DNA of 64,000 nt. Origin: an uncultured Oscillospiraceae bacterium. Its GTDB lineage: Bacteria; Bacillota; Clostridia; Oscillospirales; Ruminococcaceae. The translations under genes and the position numbers were made by a program. Of the stretch, positions 1 through 8,240 are shown piece by piece. The stretch lies in assembly GCA_910586535.1 (NCBI GenBank), contig CAJUHS010000011.1:39022-103021 (forward strand). The letters are read 5' to 3'. Each line of letters opens with the position of its first letter. The first letter of the stretch is position 1. The notes under the pieces were generated by a model. That model saw only the letters and a program-made list of their open reading frames with translations. It ran no database searches and was not told the origin of the DNA.

Positions 1-1
1 T

Positions 2-286
2 GTTACCCTTGCGGCAGTATTGCTGGTCGTATCGATAATCGCGCGGACTGCCGGTCTGATAAGAAATATCCCCGGCGTAAGGTCTGCAGACAGCTTTGCG
101 GGAGGGATACTGGGACTTTTGCAGGGACTGCTTTTCACGGCTGCACTGAGCGTAGCCGCAAACGTTTTTATAAACATTACCTCAAACGCAAACAAGTACC
201 TTAATACGGAAACAATAGCCGGTACATTCGTATTCAAGCGGCTTTACAGCGGAACTTTTTTTCTGCTTTCGCTTATATTGAAATAA
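2..286 (+). CDS. CvpA-like membrane protein, C-terminal part
   Basis: The reading frame is open from the left edge and ends at 286. The visible part has hydrophobic segments and a stretch of the CvpA type (…IPGVRSADSFAGGILGLLQG…), a family of small multi-pass membrane proteins linked in other bacteria to colicin V production or cell-envelope homeostasis. Only about the last 95 residues are in the window, so the start and N-terminal helices cannot be judged. clpE follows 45 bases later on the same strand, so the two may be co-transcribed. The family call is by motif resemblance. Confidence 0.65.
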   Translation, partial: VTLAAVLLVVSIIARTAGLIRNIPGVRSADSFAGGILGLLQGLLFTAALSVAANVFINITSNANKYLNTETIAGTFVFKRLYSGTFFLLSLILK

Positions 287-331
287 TCCAAAGACCCTTA
301 CGAACTTTAAGATATGGAGGACAACAGCGAT

Positions 332-2650
332 ATGCTTTGTACAAGATGCAAGAAAAGAACTGCGGTGGTTTTTATAACCGCTATGCAGGGCGATGAAAAA
401 CGCAACGAGGGACTTTGCCTTGTGTGCGCCAAGGAGCTTGGTATCCCGCAGGTACGTGAGTACATGGAGCAAATGGGTATAGACGACGACAACGTTGAGG
501 AATTCGCCGACGAGATGACTGATTTTACCGAAGCTATCGATGGGGACTCCTTTCAGCGCGGAGGTACAGGCGCGCTTCCGAGCTTTATCCAAAATCTTTT
601 CGGAGGCTCTATCAAAAACCTGAACGACCTTTTAAGCAAAAAGGACGACGGGATATCCGGCGAATTTTCTCCGGACAGCGGTCATATTCACGAAAACCAT
701 TCACAGACTAAGGAAAGGTCCGCCGGAAACAAGAAAAAGAAAAACAAATTTCTTGACAGCTACTGTACCAATCTCACCGAACGCGCCGAGGAGGGCAAGC
801 TTGACAACATTATCGGAAGAGACAAAGAGATTGCGCGTACTATTCAGATACTGACACGCAGACAAAAAAACAACCCTTGCCTTATCGGAGAACCAGGCGT
901 GGGAAAAACTGCCATTGCTGAGGGTATAGCACAAAAGATCGTTGCGGGAGACGTACCGTTTAATCTGAGAAACAAGCGGGTCTACCTGCTCGACCTTACC
1001 GCTCTTGTGGCGGGAACTCAGTTCCGCGGTCAGTTTGAAAGCCGTGTAAAGGGTCTTATCGACGAGGTGAAATCCGAGGGAAACGTCATTCTATTTATCG
1101 ACGAGGTGCACAACCTTGTGGGTACAGGGGACAGCGAGGGTTCCATGAACGCTGCGAATATCCTTAAGCCCGCTCTTTCAAGAGGCGAGGTACAGGTCAT
1201 CGGCGCGACCACCTTTAAGGAGTACCGCAAATACATTGAAAAGGACAGCGCTCTTGAGCGGCGTTTCCAGCCTGTCACCATTAACGAGCCGAACATTTCC
1301 GAAACAGAAAGCGTGCTGCTGGGTATCCGCCGATATTACGAGGAGCACCACCGCGTTAAGATAACCGATGAACTGCTGAAACGGTGCGCAGTACTGTCAG
1401 AACGGTATATAAACGACCGTTTCCTGCCGGATAAAGCTATCGACCTGCTTGACGAAGCCTGCGCCTGCGCAAGCATTAGGAGCAAGGAGATCGGCGAATA
1501 CGACGAGCTTTGTGAAAAACTGGTCAACACCGAGATAAGCATTACGGAAATGGAGGAAGCCTCTGAGCCGGATTTTGCCAAAATAGCAGAAGCACGTGCG
1601 GAAGTCCTCAGGCTGGAAAAAGAAAAAGACGAGCTTGCTGAAAAAGTAGAAAATATTTATGTAACCGAAGCGGACTTGTCCAAGGTAATAGAGCTGTGGA
1701 CGGGTATCCCCGCAAGCAAGGTAACGGAGAGTGAATACACCAAAATAGCGAACCTTGAAAACACTCTTAAATCCCATATAATCGGTCAGGACAAAGCTGT
1801 GGAGCTTGTGAGCAAGGCTATCAAGCGAACGAGAGTGCAGCTTTCCAAAAGGCGCCGACCTGCATCGTTCATATTTGTGGGACCTACCGGCGTGGGCAAG
1901 ACCGAGCTTGTAAAGGTTCTGGCGTCGGAGCTTTTCGACGGAAACGAACCTTTGGTGCGGCTTGACATGACGGAATATATGGAAAAGCACAGCGTTTCAC
2001 GTTTGATAGGCTCTCCTCCCGGATATGTGGGATACGACGAGGCGGGGCAGCTTACCGAAAAGGTACGCAGAAAGCCATACAGCGTGGTACTGTTCGACGA
2101 GATAGAAAAGGCGCATCCCGATGTTATGAACATTCTACTGCAAATTCTTGACGAGGGAAAAGTTAACGACGCACAGGGACGGTCCGTCAATTTTGAAAAC
2201 ACTATCATTGCCATGACCTCCAATGCAGGCTCCACCGATAAGGGAACAGGCGTAGGCTTCAACAAGACCGAGGGAGATATCTCAAAGGAAAAAGCTATGA
2301 AAGCCCTGTCCGACTTCCTAAGACCGGAATTTCTCAGCCGTATAGACGAGGTAGTGGTGTTTGATCCCCTTTCAATTGAAAGTTACGAGCAAATTGCAGC
2401 CCTTATGCTGGACGAAATGAAAGGTCCCCTTGCGGAAAAGGGCTTCACTTTGAAGTACAGCAAAAAATCTCTTGCGGCAATTGCGGAAAAGTCCCACGGA
2501 AAGAAGTTTGGGGCGCGGGATATCCGCAAGGTTATACGTACCGATATAGAAGATAAGATAGCGGAACTTATAATAAACAGCGCTGAAAATCCGTTTGCAG
2601 TAATTAAGATAGGCGAAAAAAAGGGTGAGATAGAAGTAGAAGCAGTCTAA
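332..2650 (+). CDS. clpE: ATP-dependent Clp protease ATPase, ClpE type
   Basis: Hsp100 AAA+ unfoldase of about 772 residues that feeds substrates to ClpP. An N-terminal four-cysteine zinc finger (C3-x2-C6 and C29-x2-C32) replaces the ClpN repeats of ClpC, which is the hallmark of ClpE. AAA domain 1 has Walker A GEPGVGKT near residue 187 and Walker B LFIDEVH; after a short UVR-like coiled coil, AAA domain 2 has GPTGVGKT near residue 517 and VVLFDEIEKAH. A VGF tripeptide near residue 640 fits the ClpP-docking loop. I chose the ATG at 332 because GGAGGA at 316-321 sits ahead of it and the protein then begins MLC as in other ClpE; an in-frame ATG at 314 lacks a ribosome site. No clear CtsR operator was seen. 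Confidence 0.93.
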   Translation: MLCTRCKKRTAVVFITAMQGDEKRNEGLCLVCAKELGIPQVREYMEQMGIDDDNVEEFADEMTDFTEAIDGDSFQRGGTGALPSFIQNLFGGSIKNLNDLLSKKDDGISGEFSPDSGHIHENHSQTKERSAGNKKKKNKFLDSYCTNLTERAEEGKLDNIIGRDKEIARTIQILTRRQKNNPCLIGEPGVGKTAIAEGIAQKIVAGDVPFNLRNKRVYLLDLTALVAGTQFRGQFESRVKGLIDEVKSEGNVILFIDEVHNLVGTGDSEGSMNAANILKPALSRGEVQVIGATTFKEYRKYIEKDSALERRFQPVTINEPNISETESVLLGIRRYYEEHHRVKITDELLKRCAVLSERYINDRFLPDKAIDLLDEACACASIRSKEIGEYDELCEKLVNTEISITEMEEASEPDFAKIAEARAEVLRLEKEKDELAEKVENIYVTEADLSKVIELWTGIPASKVTESEYTKIANLENTLKSHIIGQDKAVELVSKAIKRTRVQLSKRRRPASFIFVGPTGVGKTELVKVLASELFDGNEPLVRLDMTEYMEKHSVSRLIGSPPGYVGYDEAGQLTEKVRRKPYSVVLFDEIEKAHPDVMNILLQILDEGKVNDAQGRSVNFENTIIAMTSNAGSTDKGTGVGFNKTEGDISKEKAMKALSDFLRPEFLSRIDEVVVFDPLSIESYEQIAALMLDEMKGPLAEKGFTLKYSKKSLAAIAEKSHGKKFGARDIRKVIRTDIEDKIAELIINSAENPFAVIKIGEKKGEIEVEAV

Positions 2651-2655
2651 GAACG

Positions 2656-2692
2656 TTTTCGGAGTACGTTTTGGCGTACTCCGAAAATTTTT
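2656..2692 (+). terminator. Rho-independent terminator after clpE
   Basis: A 13-bp perfect stem (2656-2668 with 2675-2687), 6-base loop, followed by a T-rich run. It lies just after the clpE stop codon. Confidence 0.9.
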
Positions 2693-2714
2693 CCAAAAAA
2701 ATTTTAAAAAATAC

Positions 2715-2743
2715 TTGACAAATTTTTGGGTTTATGGTATAAT
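2715..2743 (+). promoter_or_regulatory. Sigma-A promoter of the tRNA operon
   Basis: TTGACA at 2715-2720, a 17-base spacer and TATAAT at 2738-2743: a full consensus promoter about 30 bases ahead of the first tRNA, as expected for stable RNA. Confidence 0.93.
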
Positions 2744-2772
2744 AATTTTCGTTGCTAATGGTGATGTTTAAT

Positions 2773-2846
2773 GCGGGTGTAGTTCAATGGTAGAACTCCA
2801 GCCTTCCAAGCTGGTCGCGTGGGTTCGATTCCCATCACCCGCTCCA
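2773..2846 (+). tRNA. tRNA-Gly (TCC)
   Basis: Acceptor GCGGGTG pairs with CACCCGC, T-loop TTCGATT, anticodon loop CTTCCAA giving anticodon TCC. CCA is encoded. First gene of a three-tRNA operon. Confidence 0.95.
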
Positions 2847-2899
2847 ATTTATTCGGTAACGCTGCATTTTGTAACGTTGCCGAATATTAAGTTAAGAAT

Positions 2900-2976
2900 G
2901 CGCCTTTAACTCAGCTGGATAGAGTAACTGCCTTCTAAGCAGTAAGCCACTGGTTCGAATCCAGTAAGGCGCGCCA
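2900..2976 (+). tRNA. tRNA-Arg (TCT)
   Basis: Acceptor GCGCCTT pairs with AAGGCGC, discriminator G, encoded CCA. Anticodon loop CTTCTAA gives TCT, which reads AGA/AGG. Second gene of the operon. Confidence 0.95.
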
Positions 2977-2980
2977 TATG

Positions 2981-3057
2981 GTGGGTGTAGTTCAGTTGGT
3001 TAGAACGTCGGATTGTGGTCCCGAAGGTCGTGGGTTCGACTCCCATCACCCACCCCA
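2981..3057 (+). tRNA. tRNA-His (GTG)
   Basis: Acceptor GTGGGTG pairs with CACCCAC; anticodon loop contains GTG; CCA is encoded. The G at 2980 can supply the extra 5' G(-1), which would pair with C at 3054. Third gene of the operon. Confidence 0.95.
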
Positions 3058-3062
3058 TATTT

Positions 3063-3109
3063 AACAGCAGTCATGATATCGAACATTGTGACTGCTATTG
3101 TTTTTATAT
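3063..3109 (+). terminator. Terminator of the tRNA operon
   Basis: AGCAGTCA … TGACTGCT inverted repeat followed by TTGTTTTT, directly after tRNA-His. Confidence 0.8.
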
Positions 3110-3200
3110 CAATGGTAAGAAAGCAAAATCGGTTGACCGTTCTCTCGAAAAAATGAAAAACGAAGGCTTGTAATCAAATTTAAAAAGGAGGACACTCCCC

Positions 3201-3566
3201 ATGGAATTTATCAAATCATCTGATATCAAGGAGCTTGCCAATCCCGGAGTGGTTTCCCGCCAGCTTCTTAATCCGGAAAATTCCGAAAGCAAGAGAGTGA
3301 CCATAACCGAGGTGCATCTTGAACCGGGCGCAAGTCAGCCGCGGCACACCCATGACGCGTCGGAACAGATATGGTACGCCCTCAAAGGCAGCGGAAAGCT
3401 CCTGCTTGCGGACGACAAGACAAAGGATTTTTCCGCTGGAGACGTTGTACGCTTTGCTGACAAGGACGTTCACGGTCTTCTAAACGACGGAGACAATGAA
3501 TTTGTGTACATCTCGGTGACTGCTCCTCCCATAAATTTCGGTTATGCATATTCGGAAAAGCGGTAA
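3201..3566 (+). CDS. Cupin-domain protein
   Basis: Small single-domain cupin of 121 residues, probably cytoplasmic. The double-stranded beta-helix signature is visible: the first cupin motif around residues 45-60 (QPRHTHDASEQIWYALKGSG) carries the usual metal-binding H-x-H…E pattern, and the second motif near residues 75-95 (FSAGDVVRFADKDVHG) the last histidine. AAAGGAGG ahead of the ATG supports the start. Stand-alone gene between the tRNA operon and an acetyltransferase; the substrate cannot be told from sequence. Confidence 0.85.
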   Translation: MEFIKSSDIKELANPGVVSRQLLNPENSESKRVTITEVHLEPGASQPRHTHDASEQIWYALKGSGKLLLADDKTKDFSAGDVVRFADKDVHGLLNDGDNEFVYISVTAPPINFGYAYSEKR

Positions 3567-3869
3567 CGGCGCTCTCCTGCCGCACAGCCGAATACATTGA
3601 ACATACTATTAAACGCGTTCTCCCCGCTCACAGGATAAACAATATGTTTTGAAAATGTGAGACTTAAGACCTGTCCCATACAAATTTTATCAGGATATTT
3701 TTATTAAGCGCTGCAAAAAGTACCGTTTGTGCAATATATTGACCGTTCGTTCCAAAATTCGCACAAAAAGACTTTTTTGAGTATAATAAAACAAAAAGCA
3801 AGGACGGATTTTTCGGCAAAATGCAGTAAGCACAGCAATGTTATGATTACAGAGATGTGGAGGAAAAAT
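3567..3869. other. Intergenic stretch without a gene
   Basis: About 300 bases with no credible gene. A TATAAT at 3782-3787 could be the -10 box for the downstream acetyltransferase, but no convincing -35 was found. The frame of the acetyltransferase is open back to 3729 without a ribosome site, so I treat that part as untranslated leader. Confidence 0.4.
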
Positions 3870-4625
3870 ATGACAAACAGAGAAATTATTAAGCACATTG
3901 ACGACGGGGCAAATTATTATGTCAGCTTATTCGGAGAAGCTGTACATATGGAAAAGACCGACAAGAAATATTATTCTTACTTAAAACCAAAGTCAGGAGA
4001 ACAAGGCATATCATTTATTTATAATGTGCGCATAAACGGTCTTCCGACGGAACAAATGAAAACGGTCATTGATGAAATGAAGTCAATGAATATGCCGATT
4101 TGGCTCGGTTTAGATTTATCCGATGAGGCAGTTTATATTTTTTTCGGTAAAAAACCTACTCATGAAAAGAGAGAGCCAAAAGAAGACGACGAAGTTTATA
4201 TGGCGATGCTTTCCGAAGAAAAACCGGAATATCAAAAAAACGATCATAAAATAATCAAGGTACATACAGCGGAAGAGTTTGCGCTGTGGGCAAGAACAAC
4301 CAATAACATTTTTACAAACGGGTATCCCGATATACATCCTGTTAATCACTTTATCTGGTGTGAAAAAATGGGCGTGAAATGCTATATTTTGTATCATAAC
4401 GATGTTCCCGTTTCTGTGGCTTCAATTATGGATAATAACGGCGCGGCTTCTCTTGAATTTGTCGGCACTGTCTCCGAAATGCGCAGAAAAGGATTTGCAA
4501 AGGCTGTGTGCGAAAAAGCTGTAAACGACGCTTTTGCCGACGGAGCGTCAATAATTACGCTCCGCTCAATAAACAGATCAGTGGCTAAATTATATCAGTC
4601 TATAGGATTTAAAGCTTACGGTTAA
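3870..4625 (+). CDS. GNAT-family N-acetyltransferase
   Basis: About 251 residues with an N-terminal domain of roughly 115 residues that I do not recognise and a C-terminal GNAT fold. The acetyl-CoA loop region reads EFVGTVSEMRRKGFAKAVCE, matching the Q/RxxGxG/A motif A, followed by ITLRSINRSVAKLYQSIGF, the usual motif B ending. It should transfer an acetyl group from acetyl-CoA to an unknown acceptor. The start is the ATG at 3870, with GGAGG at 3859-3863. Confidence 0.8.
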   Translation: MTNREIIKHIDDGANYYVSLFGEAVHMEKTDKKYYSYLKPKSGEQGISFIYNVRINGLPTEQMKTVIDEMKSMNMPIWLGLDLSDEAVYIFFGKKPTHEKREPKEDDEVYMAMLSEEKPEYQKNDHKIIKVHTAEEFALWARTTNNIFTNGYPDIHPVNHFIWCEKMGVKCYILYHNDVPVSVASIMDNNGAASLEFVGTVSEMRRKGFAKAVCEKAVNDAFADGASIITLRSINRSVAKLYQSIGFKAYG

Positions 4626-4637
4626 AAAAGAGAATTT

Positions 4638-5007
4638 TATGATTTTTTATCATGTGGTTTCAAATGTGCCTAAACGAGTTGGGCAACGCTTTGTATTGGA
4701 CGAGCAGCACCCTAACGGGGTATAATGCACAAATGAGTAAGTTGAAGATATTTACAGGAATCCCTAAAAATATAACGGAGCAGAATTAAGCCATGAGGTT
4801 GATATTGCTCTTCGTGAGCTGGCTTTGGAAAAAGTCAGAAATGAAAAATATCCGCGGTATCCGTCCCGCATGGTTGCATTATATGTCTTCAAGACATATA
4901 ATGCAACCGGTCATGAACCAATAATAGAAGTTCTCGTAGACGGAGATATAGAAGTCGTTGAGATATTAAAGGAAATAAATGAAAGCATTAAACAGGATCG
5001 TTTGTAA
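4638..5007 (+). pseudogene. Broken DUF2441-like gene
   Basis: The first 29 codons from 4638 read like the start of a DUF2441 protein (MIFYHVVSNVPKRVGQ…) and stop at TAA after HPNGV. The C-terminal half reappears from about 4771 to 5007 (…YPSRMVALYVFKTYNAT…) after a further in-frame stop, with sequence between missing or shifted. The pieces together resemble one gene of the family, so this is a relic, not two genes. DUF2441 has no assigned function. Confidence 0.6.
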
Positions 5008-5082
5008 ACCTTTCGCATTTATGCGGAATCAGTTTTTTAGATCTAAGCCAAACAGGTATTCTTCAAAATATAACCCCTATTG

Positions 5083-5127
5083 AAAACGGACAGGACTCCT
5101 ATGTCGGCGAGCCTCTGTCTGTTTTTC
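5083..5127 (+). terminator. Probable terminator after the DUF2441 relic
   Basis: AAACGGACAG (5084-5093) pairs with CTGTCTGTTT (5115-5124) with one mismatch and ends in TTTTT. The loop is long (21 bases), so this is only probable. Confidence 0.45.
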
Positions 5128-5208
5128 ATAATGCACGCCCTCAACAGGCTTTTATTAAAATCCACGGTAAAAATCGTTAAAATATATACAAAAAATTGCT
5201 TAAACCTA

Positions 5209-5237
5209 TTGCATTATTTGTCGTATCGATGTATAAT
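5209..5237 (+). promoter_or_regulatory. Promoter of the Fe-S scaffold/GGGtGRT operon
   Basis: TTGCAT at 5209-5214, 17-base spacer, TATAAT at 5232-5237. The start codon of the first gene is 70 bases downstream. Confidence 0.8.
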
Positions 5238-5252
5238 ATATACATATGCGAA

Positions 5253-5278
5253 CGTCCCTTGAAGTCAGCTTCGGGACG
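5253..5278 (+). promoter_or_regulatory. Stem-loop in the 5' leader of the scaffold/GGGtGRT operon
   Basis: CGTCCC-tt-GAAG-tcag-CTTC-GGGACG folds into a 10-bp stem with a two-base bulge and tetraloop. It lies between the promoter and the AAAGGAG ribosome site and has no U-tract, so it may act in mRNA stability or translation control. Confidence 0.5.
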
Positions 5279-5306
5279 CGGCAAATTCTGAAAGGAGTAT
5301 GTACAT

Positions 5307-5999
5307 ATGATTTATTCTCAAGAGGTTGAAAAAATGTGTCCCGTGGCGCAGGGCGTCGCTCACGGCGCAGCGCCTATACCCGAAGAAGCAAAATGGGTCA
5401 AGGCTAAGGAAATCAAGGACATTTCCGGCTTTACTCATGGCGTGGGCTGGTGCGCTCCCCAGCAGGGCGCCTGCAAGCTGTCCCTTAACGTTAAGGACGG
5501 CGTTATCCAGGAGGCTCTCGTTGAGACTCTCGGCTGCTCCGGTATGACTCATTCTGCAGCTATGGCTTCAGAAATTCTTCCCGGAAGAACTATCCTTGAG
5601 GCTCTTAACACTGACCTCGTTTGCGACGCTATCAATACCGCAATGAGAGAGCTTTTCCTCCAGATCGTTTACGGACGTACCCAGAGCGCTTTCTCCGAGG
5701 ACGGTCTCCCTATCGGCGCAGGTCTGGAAGACCTTGGAAAAGGTTTGCGCTCCCAGATCGGCACAATGTACGGTACTCTTGCAAAGGGTCCACGTTACCT
5801 TGAAATGACAGACGGTTACGTTACAGGTATCGCTCTTAACGAGGACAACGAGATCATCGGCTACAAGTTCGTAAACTTCGGCAAGATGATGAACTTCATT
5901 AAGGCTGGCGACGACGCCAACACCGCTTTTGAAAAGGCTCAGGGTCAGTACGGCAGAGTTGACGACGCAGCTAAGATCATCGACCCGAGAAAGGAATAA
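5307..5999 (+). CDS. Iron-sulfur cluster assembly scaffold-like protein paired with GGGtGRT
   Basis: Protein of 230 residues. Cysteines fall in motifs such as GWCAPQQGACKLSLNVKDG and ETLGCSGMTHSAAM, resembling the NifU/IscU-type scaffold fold used to hold nascent Fe-S clusters. In clostridial genomes such a protein is commonly encoded directly before a GGGtGRT protein, as here (14 bases apart, shared operon). AAAGGAG ahead of the ATG supports the start. The role in cluster assembly is inferred from family resemblance. Confidence 0.75.
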   Translation: MIYSQEVEKMCPVAQGVAHGAAPIPEEAKWVKAKEIKDISGFTHGVGWCAPQQGACKLSLNVKDGVIQEALVETLGCSGMTHSAAMASEILPGRTILEALNTDLVCDAINTAMRELFLQIVYGRTQSAFSEDGLPIGAGLEDLGKGLRSQIGTMYGTLAKGPRYLEMTDGYVTGIALNEDNEIIGYKFVNFGKMMNFIKAGDDANTAFEKAQGQYGRVDDAAKIIDPRKE

Positions 6000-6013
6000 G
6001 GAGGTACACTGAA

Positions 6014-7015
6014 ATGGCTTTATTTGAATCATATGAAAGAAGAGAAAAGCAAGTTCTTGACGTTCTCTCTCACTACGGAATAAACTCTATCGAAGAAGCG
6101 GCTGAGGTAACAAAAGCTAAGGGACTTGACATATACAAACTCGTAGAGGGCATTCAGCCTATTTGCTTTGAAAACGCTAAGTGGGCTTACACCGTAGGCT
6201 GCGCTATCGCTATCAAAAAGGGCTGCACAAGAGCTGCCGACGCTGCCGCAGCTATCGGCGAGGGACTTCAGGCTTTCTGTATCCCCGGCTCTGTTGCAGA
6301 TCAGCGTAAGGTTGGTTTAGGTCACGGAAATCTCGGCAAAATGCTTCTTGAAGAAGAGACCGAGTGCTTTGCTTTCCTTGCAGGACACGAATCCTTTGCA
6401 GCTGCAGAGGGCGCTATCGGTATTGCCGAAAAGGCAAACAAAGTTCGTAAAAAGCCACTCCGCGTAATCCTTAACGGTCTCGGAAAGGACGCTGCTCAGA
6501 TTATTGCCCGTATCAACGGCTTTACATACGTTGAAACTGAAATGGACTACTACACAGGTGAGGTAAAGGAAGTTTTCCGCAAGTCCTACTCCGATGGTCT
6601 GCGTGCTAAGGTTAACTGCTATGGTGCAAATGACGTTACCGAAGGTGTTGCGATTATGTGGAAAGAGGGCGTTGACGTTTCCATTACCGGTAACTCCACC
6701 AACCCAACACGTTTCCAGCACCCTGTTGCAGGTACATACAAAAAGGAATGCGTTGACAAGGGCAAGAAGTACTTCTCCGTTGCTTCCGGCGGCGGTACTG
6801 GACGTACCCTCCACCCTGATAACATGGCTGCGGGACCGGCTTCATACGGTATGACTGATACAATGGGACGTATGCACTCCGATGCTCAGTTTGCGGGTTC
6901 CTCTTCTGTTCCCGCTCACGTTGAGATGATGGGTCTTATCGGCATGGGCAACAACCCTATGGTTGGAGCTACCGTTGCCTGCGCTGTTGCGGTCGAGGAA
7001 GCTATGAAAGGCTGA
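6014..7015 (+). CDS. GGGtGRT family protein
   Basis: Protein of 333 residues carrying the family's name-giving motif in VASGGGTGRTLHP near residue 260, plus glycine-rich segments (GLGHGNLGKML, AGHESFAAAEGA). The family is conserved in anaerobic Firmicutes and some other anaerobes; its biochemical function is not established. It forms a two-gene operon with the upstream scaffold-like gene, which suggests a role linked to Fe-S metabolism. The ribosome site is AAGGAGG at 5998-6004. Confidence 0.85.
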   Translation: MALFESYERREKQVLDVLSHYGINSIEEAAEVTKAKGLDIYKLVEGIQPICFENAKWAYTVGCAIAIKKGCTRAADAAAAIGEGLQAFCIPGSVADQRKVGLGHGNLGKMLLEEETECFAFLAGHESFAAAEGAIGIAEKANKVRKKPLRVILNGLGKDAAQIIARINGFTYVETEMDYYTGEVKEVFRKSYSDGLRAKVNCYGANDVTEGVAIMWKEGVDVSITGNSTNPTRFQHPVAGTYKKECVDKGKKYFSVASGGGTGRTLHPDNMAAGPASYGMTDTMGRMHSDAQFAGSSSVPAHVEMMGLIGMGNNPMVGATVACAVAVEEAMKG

Positions 7016-7035
7016 TTTTTAACACAAACAATAAC

Positions 7036-7076
7036 AAAAGCCGTGCAAATGCTGAATTTGCGCGGTTTTTGTTTTG
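7036..7076 (+). terminator. Terminator of the GGGtGRT operon
   Basis: AAAAGCCGTGCAAAT … ATTTGCGCGGTTTTT: a long stem with few mismatches ending in a T-run, 20 bases after the stop codon. Confidence 0.85.
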
Positions 7077-7142
7077 TAGAAAAGTTTACCATAGCAAAGG
7101 CTAAACTCGTACTGTTAGTAACATATTAGTAACAAATCACCT

Positions 7143-7346
7143 TTAAAAATTGAGCAGTTCTACGGCTTTCCGAAGCTGCTCAATATCCTTATGAGTATAC
7201 ACCTTTTCCGTAACATCACCGCTCTTGTCTCCGACAAGACGTTTAATGCTGGTTTTATTTGCACCAAGATTATCAAGCTCCGTGATAAATGTGTGTCTGG
7301 GTTCATGCGGGGTGTGGTTCATGTTCAGATCGTTCACGATGTTATT
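7143..7346 (-). pseudogene. Tyrosine integrase, C-terminal fragment
   Basis: About 60-65 residues remain of the catalytic domain: the H-x-x-R box (HTPHEPRHTF) and the final active tyrosine in EKVYTHKD. The core-binding domain and the first catalytic arginine are absent, and the frame runs upstream into unrelated AT-rich sequence. It cannot be a working recombinase. It marks the edge of a decayed integrated element to its right. Confidence 0.75.
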
Positions 7347-7522
7347 TGACAAGCAAAACACAAAAAAGCCGTAGTAAAAACACCAATAAAGAATAAAAAG
7401 TAACCACCGCCGCAAGTTTCCAGGGTAGCATATTTCATTTGCCTAAACCCGATATTCTTTATTGGGTTTTATTTTGTTTCTATATATACTATATATAACC
7501 AAGTATGTCAATAGATTTATAA

Positions 7523-7563
7523 ACAAGTCCGATTTTTAATTTAAAAAATCAGACTTGTTTTTT
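7523..7563 (-). terminator. Terminator after the tandem RHH gene
   Basis: ACAAGTC-c-GATTTTT pairs with AAAAAATC-a-GACTTGT, with T-runs on both strands. It lies just past the stop of the leftward gene at 7586. Confidence 0.6.
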
Positions 7564-7585
7564 GTGCATTTTGCCTAATAACATT

Positions 7586-7927
7586 TTATTCGTTATCTTC
7601 AACGTATTTTTCTATAGCTTTACGAAAAACACTGGCTGCCATCTCACTATTTTCCGAAACGACCTCTCTAAATTCTGTCACCAATTCCTTTGGTAAGTCA
7701 GCATAGACTCTTAATGTTTCCTTATTATTATATTTTCGCTTTGCGACATTTTCCTTGTTATCTTCTATATACTGCTCTATCTCTTTGCGAAGAACCGCCG
7801 CCATTGTTATTTCCTTAGCTGCAATGATGTTTTTAAATGATGTAACCAAATCGCTTGGCAGATCGGCGTAAGCCCTTGAATAAACCTTATTGCTGGTTTG
7901 ATTTAAGTTAAAATCAAAGATTCCCAT
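7586..7927 (-). CDS. Tandem ribbon-helix-helix-like protein
   Basis: Protein of 113 residues built from two related ~40-residue units, each starting R-x-YADLP-x(D/E)LV and ending with a helix ending in IE-x-Y-(I/V)-EDN. This pattern resembles Arc/MetJ-type DNA-binding units or antitoxins, here duplicated in one chain. The ATG at 7927 is preferred because GGAG lies 8-9 bases upstream; the frame continues open to 8116, but that extension is glycine-rich and looks unlike coding sequence. It sits among remnants of mobile DNA. DNA binding is inferred. Confidence 0.55.
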   Translation of the reverse strand: MGIFDFNLNQTSNKVYSRAYADLPSDLVTSFKNIIAAKEITMAAVLRKEIEQYIEDNKENVAKRKYNNKETLRVYADLPKELVTEFREVVSENSEMAASVFRKAIEKYVEDNE

Positions 7928-8240
7928 TGCAATGTCTCCACATTTCCCAGGAACAGCATATGATGTGGCACCATTATTATGATGAGCGGAATTGTAGGTA
8001 TAAGTAAGTTTTGGGGCAGCCCCCACTTCTCCTCCAGCACCATATCCCAAACCAGGACTGCCTAACGCGCCACCGTTTGCCGCTACATTTGATTCTATGT
8101 CATCTGATCGTACCATAGAAGCCCCCTATAGGTCATACCATCAAATCCTCCGTACCTTTCCGGCAAGCGCCTCCGATAAAGGACATAATCCACAAGCTGA
8201 CGCAGTATCCGTACTTGCCAGCAGCGAAAGCGGAAACCTC

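Noticed and set aside
3110..3180. Short frame ending in MKNEGL before the cupin gene
   Set aside because: Too short, no start or ribosome site.
4825..5007. 60-codon frame as an independent gene
   Set aside because: Its sequence continues upstream in frame as DUF2441-like without a start; it is the C-terminal part of a broken gene.
5080..5262. 60-codon rightward frame before the Fe-S operon
   Set aside because: It spans a terminator-like hairpin and the operon promoter, so it is non-coding.
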